DNA of 64,000 nt. Source: Mycobacterium vicinigordonae (GTDB lineage Bacteria > Actinomycetota > Actinomycetes > Mycobacteriales > Mycobacteriaceae). A model generated the notes under the pieces. The model was not told the DNA's origin. It made no database searches and saw only the letters and a program-made list of their open reading frames with translations. Of the stretch, positions 34,572 to 43,779 are shown piece by piece (the first letter of the stretch is position 1; every line of letters starts with the position of its first letter). The stretch lies in the NCBI RefSeq assembly GCF_013466425.1, contig NZ_CP059165.1, forward strand, positions 992,001 to 1,056,000, in the 5' to 3' direction. A program made the translations under genes and the position numbers.

Positions 34572-35450
34572 TCAGTCGGAACCGTTACGGCGCTGCATCA
34601 ACGTGTTGACCCAGCGCGGGCCCACGGTGTTCAACGCCTTGGCCGCGATGGCCATTCGGGGTGCGATCTGCACCGGCCGGGTGCGGGCGGCGGTGATCAT
34701 CCATTCGCCGGCCTCGGCTGAGGTCAGAGCGGGCAGCCCGGCGTAAGCCTTGGTCGGGGCGATCATGGGGGTGGCGACTAACGGGTAGTACAGCGCCGTG
34801 GAATGCACACCTTTGGGGCCCCACTCGGTTTCGGCGATTCGGGTCACCGCGGTCAGCGCGGCCTTGGACGCGTTGTACACCGAGAACAGCGGTGCTGCCT
34901 CGTTGAGCACACCCCAGGTGGAAACGTTGATGATATGGCCGTCGCCGCGCTCGATCATGCCCGGGGCCAGCCCGCGGATCAGCCGCAGCGGCGCGTAGTA
35001 GTTCAGCGTCATGGTCCGCTCGACGTCATGCCAGCGTTCCAGCGATTCGGCCAGCGGGCGGCGGATGGACCGGCCGGCATTGTTGATCAGGATGTCGACC
35101 CCGCCGATGCTCTTGTTGACGTCGGCGACCAGCGCGTCGACGGCGTCCATGTCCGAAACGTCGCACGGGAGCGACATTGCCGTGCCGCCGCTTGCGGTGA
35201 TCCGGTCGGCCAGTTCGTCGAGCAGGTCTTGACGGCGGGCAACCGCCACGACCGTGGCGCCGCGCTCGGCGAACTGTTCGGCGGCGGCCGCACCGATGCC
35301 CGATGAGGCGCCGGTAAGTAGCACGCGCTTGCCGTCGAGATCGACGGGCTTGATCACCGGTCGGTTGAGCAGCACTTGTGGCGCCGCGGGTGGGCGCATG
35401 CTGGCCAATACGAGTTGGTCGGTCAGGCGGCGCAGCGGACTCTTACTCAC
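34572..35450 (-). CDS. Short-chain dehydrogenase/reductase (Rv0547c-like)
   Basis: 292 residues, classical SDR. Cofactor motif VLLTGASSGIGAAAAEQFAERG, NNAG in ILINNAGRS, catalytic Ser in INVSTWG and YNASK (Tyr and Lys) in FSVYNASKAAL. An Arg in VARRQD after the second strand suggests NADP(H). N-terminal 35 residues extend before the Rossmann fold as in several mycobacterial membrane-associated SDRs. GTG start at 35450. Substrate unknown. Confidence 0.9.
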   Translation of the reverse strand: MSKSPLRRLTDQLVLASMRPPAAPQVLLNRPVIKPVDLDGKRVLLTGASSGIGAAAAEQFAERGATVVAVARRQDLLDELADRITASGGTAMSLPCDVSDMDAVDALVADVNKSIGGVDILINNAGRSIRRPLAESLERWHDVERTMTLNYYAPLRLIRGLAPGMIERGDGHIINVSTWGVLNEAAPLFSVYNASKAALTAVTRIAETEWGPKGVHSTALYYPLVATPMIAPTKAYAGLPALTSAEAGEWMITAARTRPVQIAPRMAIAAKALNTVGPRWVNTLMQRRNGSD

Positions 35451-35655
35451 GAAGGAAGTCTAGGGGGTCTGCTGTCGCGGGTGTTGCTGAGTCGGTTTCG
35501 GTGGCGGCACTTGGCCGAATTTCTCGGCTGCCTGCTGGAAAGGGTTGTACTGCCCGCAATTTCAGGCCCGGGAGCTTTAGGTCACGCTGAGCAATAGACC
35601 CATGCGACACGTATGAAGTAAACCGGCACAGCGGATTTCGCGCACACTTAGACAA

Positions 35656-36043
35656 GTGGCGGAGGGCTTGTCGGTGCCTGTTCCTACGATTGGGGGCATG
35701 GCCGCGGGTTCGTTGGAGGAGATCGACCGGGTCCTCGACGGGCTGGATGTGTATGCGGATCGCTTGTGTGAGTTGAGTTTTGAGACGCAGTCCACGGTGC
35801 AGTTGCTGCATGCTCAGGAGGCCCTGCAGCGGGTGGTGCGTAAGTTGCGGGTGCCCGGGCACGCCATGATCAATCAGCTTGCCGTGCAGGCTGCGGCTCA
35901 GGAGTTGGGCGGCACCCTGGGTCAAGCGCACCTCGACTACCAACAACCACGCACCAGCTGTATGCACCACCGGCGAACGACCACTCAACCCCGACGATGA
36001 TGGCGAACGACCACTCAACCCGGACGATGATGGCGAACCGTAG
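35656..36043 (+). pseudogene. Remnant of a 13E12-family (DUF222/HNH) gene
   Basis: The frame gives a good DUF222 N-terminus (EEIDRVLDGLDVYADRLCEL and LRVPGHAMINQLAVQAAAQE, then LGGTLGQA). It then jumps to HLDYQQPRT, which looks like the very C-terminus of 13E12 proteins, so the middle of several hundred codons, including the HNH nuclease domain, seems deleted. The original end appears to be kept in another frame (CTTGERPLNPDDDGERPLNP then DDDGEP, stop 36041-36043). The frame in use stops at 36000. A 30-bp tandem duplication lies at the end. ATG 35698 or the in-frame 35656 could be the old start. Confidence 0.82.
35972..36038 (+). repeat. 30-bp tandem duplication at the end of the 13E12 remnant
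   Basis: Units 35972-36001 and 36002-36031 (GGCGAACGACCACTCAACCC then CGACGATGAT, one mismatch between them) followed by a partial third copy (GGCGAAC, 36032-36038). In the ancestral frame each unit encodes GERPLNPDDD. Confidence 0.88.
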
Positions 36044-36091
36044 TACTCCCGCGATGTCGGTTCAACGCGTTCGCCACCCGCGACGCGCGCT

Positions 36092-36994
36092 TCAGAAGTA
36101 CCGGGGGAACGGGCTCCAGTCGGGTGGGCGCTTCTGCAGGAAGGCGTCGCGGCCCTCGACGGCCTCGTCGGTCATGTACGCGAGCCGGGTGGCCTCCCCG
36201 GCGAACAGCTGCTGGCCCACCAGTCCGTCGTCGAGCAAGTTGAACGCAAACTTCAACATCCGTTGTGCCTGAGGCGATTTCGCGTTAATTTCGGCTGCCC
36301 ACTGCACACCGACGGCCTCCAGATCGGCGTGGTCGACGACATCGTTCACCGCGCCCATGTGATGCATCTGCTCGGCGGTGTACGGCCGGCCCAGGAAAAA
36401 GATCTCGCGGGCGAACTTCTGGCCCACCTGCCGGGCCAGATATGCGCTGCCGTAGCCGCCGTCGAAACTTCCGACGTCGGCGTCGGTTTGTTTGAACCGC
36501 GCGTGTTCGCGGCTGGCCAGGGTGAGGTCGCAGACCACGTGCAGACTGTGCCCGCCGCCGGCCGCCCACCCGTTGACCAGGCAGATCACCACTTTGGGCA
36601 TGAATCGGATCAGCCGCTGCACCTCGAGAATGTGCAGCCGCCCGGCCCGTGCCGCATCCACCGTCTCCGCGGTATCCCCGCTGGCGTACTGGTAGCCGCT
36701 GCGTCCGCGGATGCGCTGATCGCCACCGGAGCAGAATGCCCATCCGCCGTCCTTGGGCGAAGGCCCGTTGCCGGTCAGCAGCACAACGCCGACGTCGGGC
36801 GACATCCGCGCATGGTCGAGTACCCGGTACAACTCGTCGACGGTGTGCGGGCGGAACGCATTGCGCACTTCCGGGCGGTCGAACGCCACCCGCACAGTCG
36901 CGTCGGCCACATGACGGTGGTAAGTGATATCGGTCAGATCGTCGAATCCGTCGACGGTTCTCCAGATAGCGGCGTCAAAGGGGTTGGCAGTCAA
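36092..36994 (-). CDS. menB: 1,4-dihydroxy-2-naphthoyl-CoA synthase
   Basis: 300 residues, crotonase fold. Oxyanion-hole region GWAFCSGGDQRIRGRSGYQY, NGWAAGGGHSLHVVCDLTLA, and catalytic-region Asp in GSFDGGYGSAYLARQVG; C-terminus PPDWSPFPRYF is the MenB ending. It closes OSB-CoA to DHNA-CoA. The open frame runs far upstream, but I start at TTG 36994 (TANPFDAAIWR): TTGA overlaps the stop of the secreted-protein gene, with GGAG ten bases before. Counterpart of Rv0548c. Confidence 0.93.
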   Translation of the reverse strand: MTANPFDAAIWRTVDGFDDLTDITYHRHVADATVRVAFDRPEVRNAFRPHTVDELYRVLDHARMSPDVGVVLLTGNGPSPKDGGWAFCSGGDQRIRGRSGYQYASGDTAETVDAARAGRLHILEVQRLIRFMPKVVICLVNGWAAGGGHSLHVVCDLTLASREHARFKQTDADVGSFDGGYGSAYLARQVGQKFAREIFFLGRPYTAEQMHHMGAVNDVVDHADLEAVGVQWAAEINAKSPQAQRMLKFAFNLLDDGLVGQQLFAGEATRLAYMTDEAVEGRDAFLQKRPPDWSPFPRYF

Positions 36995-37680
36995 GGCTGT
37001 TGAACTCCATCCTGGTCGATGGTGAGGTTGCCGCAGCTGATCGTATGCGCGGATGTCACCTCGGGGTCCTGGGGCGAGGCGGCCGTCAGCGTATCGGAGC
37101 GCCCGGTGGTGGCGCGGGTTCCGTCCAGGTTGATTTCGGTGCGCCGCACGGTCCACTGGACGCCGTCATCGAGCGCCTGCAGTGCGACGAGGCGACGGCC
37201 GTCGCCGAGGTCGCTGCAGCCGATGCCGGTGCCGGTGTCGCGCAGGTTCTGCAAGTCGAACACGAACGGCTTGCCGTAGTGGTTGTCCACCACCGCTTGC
37301 AGCTCGCACTGTGCGAATGCGTAGAGGTACGCGCCCCGCCCATCGCTGACCAGGATCTGGTGATCACCGTTCTGCTGTGCATCGATAGCCAAGGCGCGCA
37401 AGGGAATCGGGCTCGCAGATATGACAGGTACGGCGATCCTGGCGCCGCTGGCGGTACTAACTCCCAGCAAACGAGTTGTGGCGCCGTTCTCGCCTTGCGC
37501 TAACCCGATCCACAGCGCGTCGGGCAAGCCGTCGCCATCGAGGTCGCCCACCTGCCGTTGCACGCTGCCGGGCGGCAGGGCGGCGCCGCCGGGCGGGCAC
37601 CCGGGCGAGGCATGCGTTGCCGGTGCGAGGCTAAGCCAGCCGGCCGCAGCCACCACTGCAGCGGCCAACGCGCGCAACAT
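36991..37680 (-). CDS. Secreted protein with FG-GAP/VCBS-like motif
   Basis: 229 residues. Signal peptide at the N-terminus (LRALAAAVVAAAGWLSLAPATHA with a cleavable AxA site). After it comes VGDLDGDGLPDALWIGL, a calcium-loop motif of FG-GAP/VCBS repeats, and five or so Cys, which suggest disulfides in an exported protein. The ATG at 37680 overlaps the upstream nitroreductase stop by one base, and the stop overlaps the menB start: a coupled three-gene run. The toxin-antitoxin pair vapBC3 that I expect here in M. tuberculosis is absent. Function unknown. Confidence 0.8.
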   Translation of the reverse strand: MLRALAAAVVAAAGWLSLAPATHASPGCPPGGAALPPGSVQRQVGDLDGDGLPDALWIGLAQGENGATTRLLGVSTASGARIAVPVISASPIPLRALAIDAQQNGDHQILVSDGRGAYLYAFAQCELQAVVDNHYGKPFVFDLQNLRDTGTGIGCSDLGDGRRLVALQALDDGVQWTVRRTEINLDGTRATTGRSDTLTAASPQDPEVTSAHTISCGNLTIDQDGVQQP

Positions 37681-38135
37681 CAGATCTTGTCGAATCGGAA
37701 GACGGCGCACCGTCCCGCCAGGGCCTCGAACTCCTCGGGGCGGCCGTCCTTGACCAGTCCAGAGCGTTTCATGAACCCGACGCCGGTGGGGACCTCGGTC
37801 GGAAACGCCCGCAACACCGGCCGGGCGTCGTCCGGGGACAGTTCCACCATCCGGACGCGCTCGCTAGTGCGGCCCCGGGTCAGCGTGGCTTCACTTGCGG
37901 CTCGCACGTTTTTCACCCAGTCGGCGCCAGGAAAGCCCGCCACGAGGTAGCGCTGGCCGCCCAGGGTCATCGGGGTCACCGGGGTGGAACGCGGAGCGCC
38001 GGACTTGCGGCCCGGCACGGTCAGCACGACCGGACTTTCGCCTCCGAAACTCAACCCCAACTTCGACAAACGAATGAAAATCTTGTTCATGGGCTTCAGC
38101 CACCACGGCGGCTTGACGGATTTGCCACTGGCCAT
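37680..38135 (-). CDS. F420-dependent nitroreductase family (DUF385) protein
   Basis: 151 residues, second Ddn-like protein of the window. F420-binding-type segment VVLTVPGRKSGAPRSTPVTPM, then YLVAGFPGADWVKNVRAASEATL. The N-terminus is amphipathic (WWLKPMNKIFIRLSKLGLSF), which may dock it on the membrane where it could act on quinones. First gene of the run leading to menB, which fits a quinone-related role (inference). ATG 38135. Confidence 0.86.
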   Translation of the reverse strand: MASGKSVKPPWWLKPMNKIFIRLSKLGLSFGGESPVVLTVPGRKSGAPRSTPVTPMTLGGQRYLVAGFPGADWVKNVRAASEATLTRGRTSERVRMVELSPDDARPVLRAFPTEVPTGVGFMKRSGLVKDGRPEEFEALAGRCAVFRFDKI

Positions 38136-38231
38136 AGCAGCGACGTTACCGTCCTGGCGGCCGGAGGAATCTCCCTCCTCGACGCACCGAGTCTCGCACC
38201 AGTCTGAGGTTGGCCAGGGAGGGGCAGGTGG

Positions 38232-39833
38232 CTAGCCCACCGCGCGCCCGGCGCCCTCCCAGAACTGTGCGCGGACCGCCTTCTTGTCCGGCTTGCCCAG
38301 TCCGGTGAGCGGCAGCGCGTCGACCACGACCACTCGCTTGGGTGACTGCACCGATCCCTTGCGGTCCTTGACCGACGCCTGAATCTCATTCGTCATCGCT
38401 TCGATCGACGCCTCGTCGCGGGCGGCGTCGGCCCGGAGCACCACAACCGCTGTCACCGCTTCGCCCCACTTTTCGTCGGGTGTGCCGACCACGCACACCT
38501 GCGCGACCGCGGCGTGCTCGGCGATGACGTCCTCGACCTCACGCGGGAACACGTTGAAGCCGCCGGTGACGATCATGTCCTTGACCCGGTCGACGATGAA
38601 GTAGAAGCCGTCTTCATCCTCACGGGCCATGTCTCCGGTGTGCAGCCAGCCGTCCTTGAAGGCCTCGGCGGTCGCCTCCGGCTTGTTCCAATAGCCAGCG
38701 GCCAAAAGTGGTCCGCTGACACAGATTTCGCCCGGCACGCCTTGCGGTACCGGCTTGCCGTCCTCGCCCAGCAGTGCAACCCGGGCGAACAGCGTCGGAC
38801 GCCCGCACGAGGTGAGTCGCTTTTCGTCGTGATCGCCCTTGGCCAGGTAGGTGATTACCATCGGCGCCTCGGACTGGCCGTAGTACTGAGCGAAGATCGG
38901 GCCGAACCGCTCGATCGCCTCGGCCAGGCGCACCGGGTTGATTGCGGAGGCGCCGTAGTAGACTGTCTCCAGCGACGAGAGGTCGCGGGTGCGCGAGTCC
39001 GGGTGGTCCATCAGCGCGTACAGCATTGACGGAACCAGCATGGTAGCTGTGATGCGTTGTTCCTCAATAACTTTAAGGACTTCGGCCGGGTCGAACTTGG
39101 CTAGCACCACCATCTGGCCGCCCTTGACCACAGTCGGGGTGAAGAATGCCGCGCCGGCATGCGACAGCGGCGTGCACATCAGGAACCGTGGGTGCTCGGG
39201 CCATTCCCACTCGGCGAGCTGGATCTGCGTCATGGCGGCGATGTTTCCGGTGGTGCCGATCACGCCTTTGGGTTTGCCGGTGGTGCCCCCGGTGTAGGCC
39301 ATGCCGCCGATGTTGTCCGGCGGCAGGTCGGCGACCTCCAGTGGCTTCGGCTCGAACTTGGCTGCCTCGGCATTCAGGTCCACCGCCACACCGGCCAACG
39401 CCTCGGGCACCGGCCCGATGGTCAGGATCCGCTCCAGGGAGGGAACCTTTTCCAGCAAGCCCAGGGCACGCTCGACGAACATTGGGTTGGGGTCGATGAT
39501 CAACGCGCTGGCGCCGGCGTCGGAGAGCACGTAGGCGTGGTCGTCCAGCGAACCAAGCGGATGCAGTGCGGTGCGCCGATAGCCCTGCGTCTGGCTGGCG
39601 CCGAGGATCATCAGTACCTCGGGGCGATTCAGCGCCAGCAGGCCGACCATGACACCGGAGCCGGCGCCCAGCGATTCGAACGCCTGGACGTACTGGCTGA
39701 TCCGCTCGGCCAGCTGACCGCCGGTCAGCGTGGTGTCGCCGAGAAACAGCACCGGACGGTTCTTGTGGCGCTTAAGAGCGCCCGCCAGCAGGTGGCCGTT
39801 ATGGGTGGGATTGCGCAACAGATCGACACTCAT
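38232..39833 (-). CDS. fadD8: Acyl-CoA synthetase FadD8-like
   Basis: 533 residues, ANL family. MAYTGGTTGKPKGVIGTTGN (P-loop), YYGQSEAPMVITYL (A5), GWLHTGDMAREDEDGFYFIVDRVKDMIVTGG (A7-A8) and catalytic Lys in LTGLGKPDKKAVR. Expected to activate a fatty or other carboxylic acid as CoA thioester; exact substrate unknown. Starts at ATG 39833, divergent from the amidohydrolase gene with 65 bases between starts. Counterpart of Rv0551c. Confidence 0.92.
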   Translation of the reverse strand: MSVDLLRNPTHNGHLLAGALKRHKNRPVLFLGDTTLTGGQLAERISQYVQAFESLGAGSGVMVGLLALNRPEVLMILGASQTQGYRRTALHPLGSLDDHAYVLSDAGASALIIDPNPMFVERALGLLEKVPSLERILTIGPVPEALAGVAVDLNAEAAKFEPKPLEVADLPPDNIGGMAYTGGTTGKPKGVIGTTGNIAAMTQIQLAEWEWPEHPRFLMCTPLSHAGAAFFTPTVVKGGQMVVLAKFDPAEVLKVIEEQRITATMLVPSMLYALMDHPDSRTRDLSSLETVYYGASAINPVRLAEAIERFGPIFAQYYGQSEAPMVITYLAKGDHDEKRLTSCGRPTLFARVALLGEDGKPVPQGVPGEICVSGPLLAAGYWNKPEATAEAFKDGWLHTGDMAREDEDGFYFIVDRVKDMIVTGGFNVFPREVEDVIAEHAAVAQVCVVGTPDEKWGEAVTAVVVLRADAARDEASIEAMTNEIQASVKDRKGSVQSPKRVVVVDALPLTGLGKPDKKAVRAQFWEGAGRAVG

Positions 39834-39898
39834 GAACCAAGACTAGAACGTGTTGCAATTCTGCTTGGCTCCACCCTTGGCGACTAGTGTTTCTGCAT

Positions 39899-41497
39899 AT
39901 GAGCGCCGCTGAGGTCGTCTTCACCGGAACGGTATTGACCGTCGACGAAAAGCAGCCCACAGCGGGGGCGCTAGCCATCGCGGAGGGCCGGATCATCGCC
40001 GTCGGGGACAGGTCCGACATCGCGCCGCTCGTCGGTCCCGATACCCAGACCATCGACATCGGCGACGGCTGCATCATGCCGGGATTCGTTGAGGCGCATG
40101 GCCATCCGCTAATGGAGGCCGTCGCGCTGTCGGACCGCATCGTCGACATCCGTCCCGTCACCATCCGGGATCCGGACGACGTCGTCGCCGCCGTACGCGG
40201 TGAAGTCGCCCGCCGTGAGCCGCACGGCGCCTACCTGAACGGCTGGGACTCGCTGCTGCAACCCGGCCTGCCCGAACCCACGCTGAGCTGGCTGAACGGC
40301 ATCGCGCCGGACAGCCCGCTGGTGATCATCCACAACTCCGGCCATAAGGCCTACTTCAACTCGCGGGCCGCGCAACTCAACGGCTTGACCCGCGACACCC
40401 CCGACCCCAAGGGCGCCAAGTACGGTCGCGACTCCGCCGGTGAACTCGACGGCACCGCCGAGGAGATCGGCGCGGTGTTCCCGTTGCTGGGCGGGGCCAT
40501 CGCGGCCGACGGCTATCCCGACATGCTGCGCGCCGAGTGCGCCCGACTGAACCGGGCCGGGCTGACCACGTGCTCGGAGATGGCGTTCGACCCGAAGTTC
40601 GGTCCGTTGGTGCAGCAGCTGCACAGTGAGCTGACGGTGCGACTGCGCACCTACGAGGTCTCAAACGCCCAGCTGCACACCGATGCGACGCCCGGCCAAG
40701 GCGACGACATGCTGCGGCAGATCGGTATCAAGATTTGGGTGGATGGCTCGCCCTGGATCGGCAATATCGCCTTGTCGTTTCCCTACCTGGACACCCCGGC
40801 CACGCGATCGGCCGGCATCACGCCGGGATCCTGCGGCTGCGCCAACTACACCCGCGAGCAGCTGGACGAGATCGTCAACGCCTACCTACCGCGTGGTTGG
40901 CAGATGGCCTGCCACGTCCAGGGCGACGCCGGCGTGGACACCATCTTGGATGTCTATGAGCAAGCGCTGCAACGTAATCCGCGGCCCGATCACCGGCTGC
41001 GTCTGGAGCACGTTGGTGCCATCCGGCCCGAGCAACTGCAGCGTGCGGCCGCGCTCGGCGTCACCTGCAGCATCTTCGTCGACCAGATTCACTACTGGGG
41101 CGACGTCATCGTCGACGGGTTGTTCGGGCCAGAGCGCGGGTCCTGCTGGATGCCGGCCGGGTCGGCGGTGGCCACCGGCATGCGCATCTCGCTGCACAAC
41201 GACCCGCCGGTCACGCCGGAGGAGCCACTGCGCAACATCAGCGTCGCCGCGACCCGGGTGGCGCCCAGCGGGCGCGTGCTGGGCCCGCAGGAGCGGCTCA
41301 CCGTCGAGCAGGCGATCCGGGCGCAGACCATTGACGCCGCCTGGCAGTTGTTCTGCGACGACGTGATCGGTTCGGTCGAGATCGGCAAGTACGCCGACCT
41401 GGTGGTGTTGTCTGACGACCCGCGGAGGGTGCCGCCCGAGCAAATCGCCGACCTGCAGGTCCGTGCGACGTATCTGGCCGGCCGGCGGGTCTATTGA
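39899..41497 (+). CDS. YtcJ-like amidohydrolase (Rv0552-like)
   Basis: 532 residues, Amidohydro_3 type. Metal ligands: HGHP in IMPGFVEAHGHPLMEAV, later HNSGHKAYFN, HVQGDAG and SLHNDPPVTP; the C-terminal small domain ends with GKYADLVVLSDDPRRV, the usual amidohydrolase close. It should hydrolyse an amide or related bond; substrate unknown. ATG 39899 is used (GTG 39887 would add four residues); no clear ribosome binding site. Its stop overlaps the menC start (TGATG). Confidence 0.9.
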   Translation: MSAAEVVFTGTVLTVDEKQPTAGALAIAEGRIIAVGDRSDIAPLVGPDTQTIDIGDGCIMPGFVEAHGHPLMEAVALSDRIVDIRPVTIRDPDDVVAAVRGEVARREPHGAYLNGWDSLLQPGLPEPTLSWLNGIAPDSPLVIIHNSGHKAYFNSRAAQLNGLTRDTPDPKGAKYGRDSAGELDGTAEEIGAVFPLLGGAIAADGYPDMLRAECARLNRAGLTTCSEMAFDPKFGPLVQQLHSELTVRLRTYEVSNAQLHTDATPGQGDDMLRQIGIKIWVDGSPWIGNIALSFPYLDTPATRSAGITPGSCGCANYTREQLDEIVNAYLPRGWQMACHVQGDAGVDTILDVYEQALQRNPRPDHRLRLEHVGAIRPEQLQRAAALGVTCSIFVDQIHYWGDVIVDGLFGPERGSCWMPAGSAVATGMRISLHNDPPVTPEEPLRNISVAATRVAPSGRVLGPQERLTVEQAIRAQTIDAAWQLFCDDVIGSVEIGKYADLVVLSDDPRRVPPEQIADLQVRATYLAGRRVY

Positions 41498-42495
41498 TGG
41501 TTCCGGCGCGTCTGTCGATGGTCGACGTCCCGGCACTATCCGACCTGCTGGATCGGCTGCACGTCGTGACGTTGCCCATGCGGGTGCGGTTCCGCGGCAT
41601 CACCAGCCGGGAACTTGCCCTCATCGAGGGTCCCGCCGGATGGGGGGAGTTCGGCGCATTCGTCGAATATCGGCCGCCCGAGGCCGCCCACTGGCTCGCC
41701 TCGGCCGTCGAGGCCTCCTACGGCCAGCCGCCGCCGGCGCGGCGCGACCAGGTCCCAATCAACGCGACCGTCCCGGCGGTCAGCGCCGCCGAGGTGCCCA
41801 ACGTGCTGGCGCGATTTCCCGGTATCGCTACCGCCAAGGTCAAGGTCGCCGAGCCTGGGCAGTCCCTGGCCGACGACATCGACCGGGTGAACGCGGTCCG
41901 GGACCTGGTCCCCATAGTGCGCGTCGACGCCAACGGCGGCTGGACGGTCCCGCAGGCCGCGCGGGCCGCCGCTGCGCTGACGGCCGACGGGCCGCTGGAG
42001 TACCTCGAGCAACCCTGCCCGACGGTTCCCGAGCTCGCCGAACTGCGCCACCTGGTTGACGTGCCGATCGCCGCTGACGAAAGCATCCGCAAGGCCGACG
42101 ACCCCCTGGCGGTGGTGCGCGCGGGCGCCGCCGATATTGCGGTGCTCAAAGTTGCTCCGCTGGGCGGGATTTCGGTGATGCTGTCGATTGCCGCGCAAAT
42201 CGACATTCCGATCGTGGTTTCCAGTGCGCTCGATTCGGCGGTCGGTATCGGCTACGGCCTGACGGCCGCCGCGGCGTTGCCGGAGCTGCACCATGCCTGC
42301 GGACTGGGCACCGGGAGGTTATTCGTCGATGACGTCGTCGAGGTTGCCGACCCCGTCGAGGGCTGCCTGCCTGCTGGGCCTGTGACGCCAGACCCAGCGC
42401 GGCTGCGGACGCTGGCCGCACCGGCGGAGCGGCGGCAGTGGTGGATCGACCGGGTCCGGGCCTGCTACCCGTTGCTTGTACCGTCGGTCGAGTGA
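41497..42495 (+). CDS. menC: o-Succinylbenzoate synthase
   Basis: 332 residues, enolase superfamily (MLE-like). Lys pair KVKVAEPG, metal ligands in VRVDANGGW, YLEQPCPT and AADESIRKADD, and the second catalytic Lys in IAVLKVAPLGG. It dehydrates SHCHC to o-succinylbenzoate, the MenE substrate. ATG 41497 overlaps the amidohydrolase stop by one base, and its own stop overlaps the bpoC start: both junctions coupled. Counterpart of Rv0553. Confidence 0.94.
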   Translation: MVPARLSMVDVPALSDLLDRLHVVTLPMRVRFRGITSRELALIEGPAGWGEFGAFVEYRPPEAAHWLASAVEASYGQPPPARRDQVPINATVPAVSAAEVPNVLARFPGIATAKVKVAEPGQSLADDIDRVNAVRDLVPIVRVDANGGWTVPQAARAAAALTADGPLEYLEQPCPTVPELAELRHLVDVPIAADESIRKADDPLAVVRAGAADIAVLKVAPLGGISVMLSIAAQIDIPIVVSSALDSAVGIGYGLTAAAALPELHHACGLGTGRLFVDDVVEVADPVEGCLPAGPVTPDPARLRTLAAPAERRQWWIDRVRACYPLLVPSVE

Positions 42496-43280
42496 TCAAC
42501 CTGGCTTACGACGACAAGGGGACCGGTGAGCCGGTTGTCTTCATCTCCGGTCGCGGCGGTGCTGGCCGCACCTGGCATCTGCACCAAGTACCAGCATTTA
42601 CGGCTGCCGGATATCGCTGCGTCACGTTCGACAACCGAGGCATCGGCGCCACCGAGAACGCCAGTGGCTTCGTCACGCAGACCATGGTCGCCGACACCGC
42701 GGCCCTGATCGAATCGCTGGACCTCGGACCCGCCCGGATCGTCGGGGTCTCGATGGGCTCTTTCATTGCCCAGGAACTTATGGTGGTTCGCTCCGAGCTG
42801 GTCAGTTCGGCGGTGCTGATGGCGACCCGCGGCCGGCTGGACCGCACCCGTCAGTTCTTCCACCAGGCCGAAGTCGACCTGGACGCGTCCGGTGCCCAGC
42901 TACCGGCCACGGTCGACGCCAAGAATCGCCTGCTGGAAAACTTTTCCCGGAAGACCCTCAACGATGATGCCGCCGTCGAAGACTGGATCGCGATGTTCAG
43001 CATGTGGCCGACCAAGGTCACGCCGGGCTATCGCTGTCAGCTCGATATCGCGCCGCAGACCAATCGATTGCCCGCCTACCGCAACATTGCCGCGCCGGTC
43101 CTGGTGATCGGTTTCTCCGACGACGTGATAACGCCGGCGTATTTGGGACGCGAGGTCGCCGAGGCGCTGCCCAACGGTCGCTACCTGCAGATCCCCGACA
43201 CCGGCCACCTGGGGTTTTTGGAGCGGCCGGAGGCGGTCAATGCCGCGATGCTGAAGTTCTTCGCGGGGGTTAGGGCTTAG
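42492..43280 (+). CDS. bpoC: Alpha/beta hydrolase BpoC, MenH candidate
   Basis: 262 residues, the same length as I recall for Rv0554. Nucleophile elbow VGVSMGSFIAQ, acid in GFSDDVITP, His in PDTGHLGFLERPE; oxyanion part ISGRGGAGRTW. Formerly named a bromoperoxidase. Because it is translationally coupled to menC (GTGA, 42492-42495) and no other MenH is seen among the men genes here, the likely job is SHCHC synthase between MenD and MenC; this is an inference from context that has also been suggested for Rv0554. Confidence 0.9.
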   Translation: MINLAYDDKGTGEPVVFISGRGGAGRTWHLHQVPAFTAAGYRCVTFDNRGIGATENASGFVTQTMVADTAALIESLDLGPARIVGVSMGSFIAQELMVVRSELVSSAVLMATRGRLDRTRQFFHQAEVDLDASGAQLPATVDAKNRLLENFSRKTLNDDAAVEDWIAMFSMWPTKVTPGYRCQLDIAPQTNRLPAYRNIAAPVLVIGFSDDVITPAYLGREVAEALPNGRYLQIPDTGHLGFLERPEAVNAAMLKFFAGVRA

Positions 43281-43281
43281 C

Positions 43282-43779
43282 TCAGACCGGGTCGAAGCTG
43301 TTGATCAGCCAGCTCCCGTGCACCTTTACCAGGCCCTCGCGCACCCCGCTGGTGGTTTCTTTCGGCTCGCTGTCTCGGCTCGTCGTCCGCTGTTTGAGAA
43401 AAAGCAGGATCGCCGCCGAGGTGGCGGTCAGACTTTCCACCCCGGCCTGCCGAACCGTGGTGGTGACCGCGGTGCCTTTCTCCAGTACGGCCGGACGGAT
43501 GGTCTCGCTGGTCAGCTTCCGGTACGACTCCAGGAAGTTGCCGGTCAGCAGTGCGAGCGCCGCCCGGTTGTCCTCGTCGAAGGTCGCCGGGGTATAGCTC
43601 AACACCTTCACGGTGGCGTCGGACGCGGCCTTGATCGCCGCTTCCCGTGCACTGGGTTGGTCGGCTACGGGCGCCGATTGTGCAGTCTTGGCCATGAACT
43701 GCCAGCCGCCGACGGCCACGGACGCCAGAGTGGCTGCCGTCAAGGCGACGACCAGCACCCACCAAGCGACCCGTCTCAT
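43282..43779 (-). CDS. Mce-associated-like membrane protein
   Basis: 165 residues: short cytoplasmic start, one membrane helix ([20 protein letters not shown]), then an extracytoplasmic domain with [29 protein letters not shown], the hallmark of Mce-associated (NTF2-like) proteins. The ATG overlaps the kinase stop in ATGA (43776-43779), so it is made together with the kinase, whose own outer domain resembles it. Convergent with bpoC; one base separates the stops. Not expected in this place in M. tuberculosis. Confidence 0.85.
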   Translation of the reverse strand: MRRVAWWVLVVALTAATLASVAVGGWQFMAKTAQSAPVADQPSAREAAIKAASDATVKVLSYTPATFDEDNRAALALLTGNFLESYRKLTSETIRPAVLEKGTAVTTTVRQAGVESLTATSAAILLFLKQRTTSRDSEPKETTSGVREGLVKVHGSWLINSFDPV

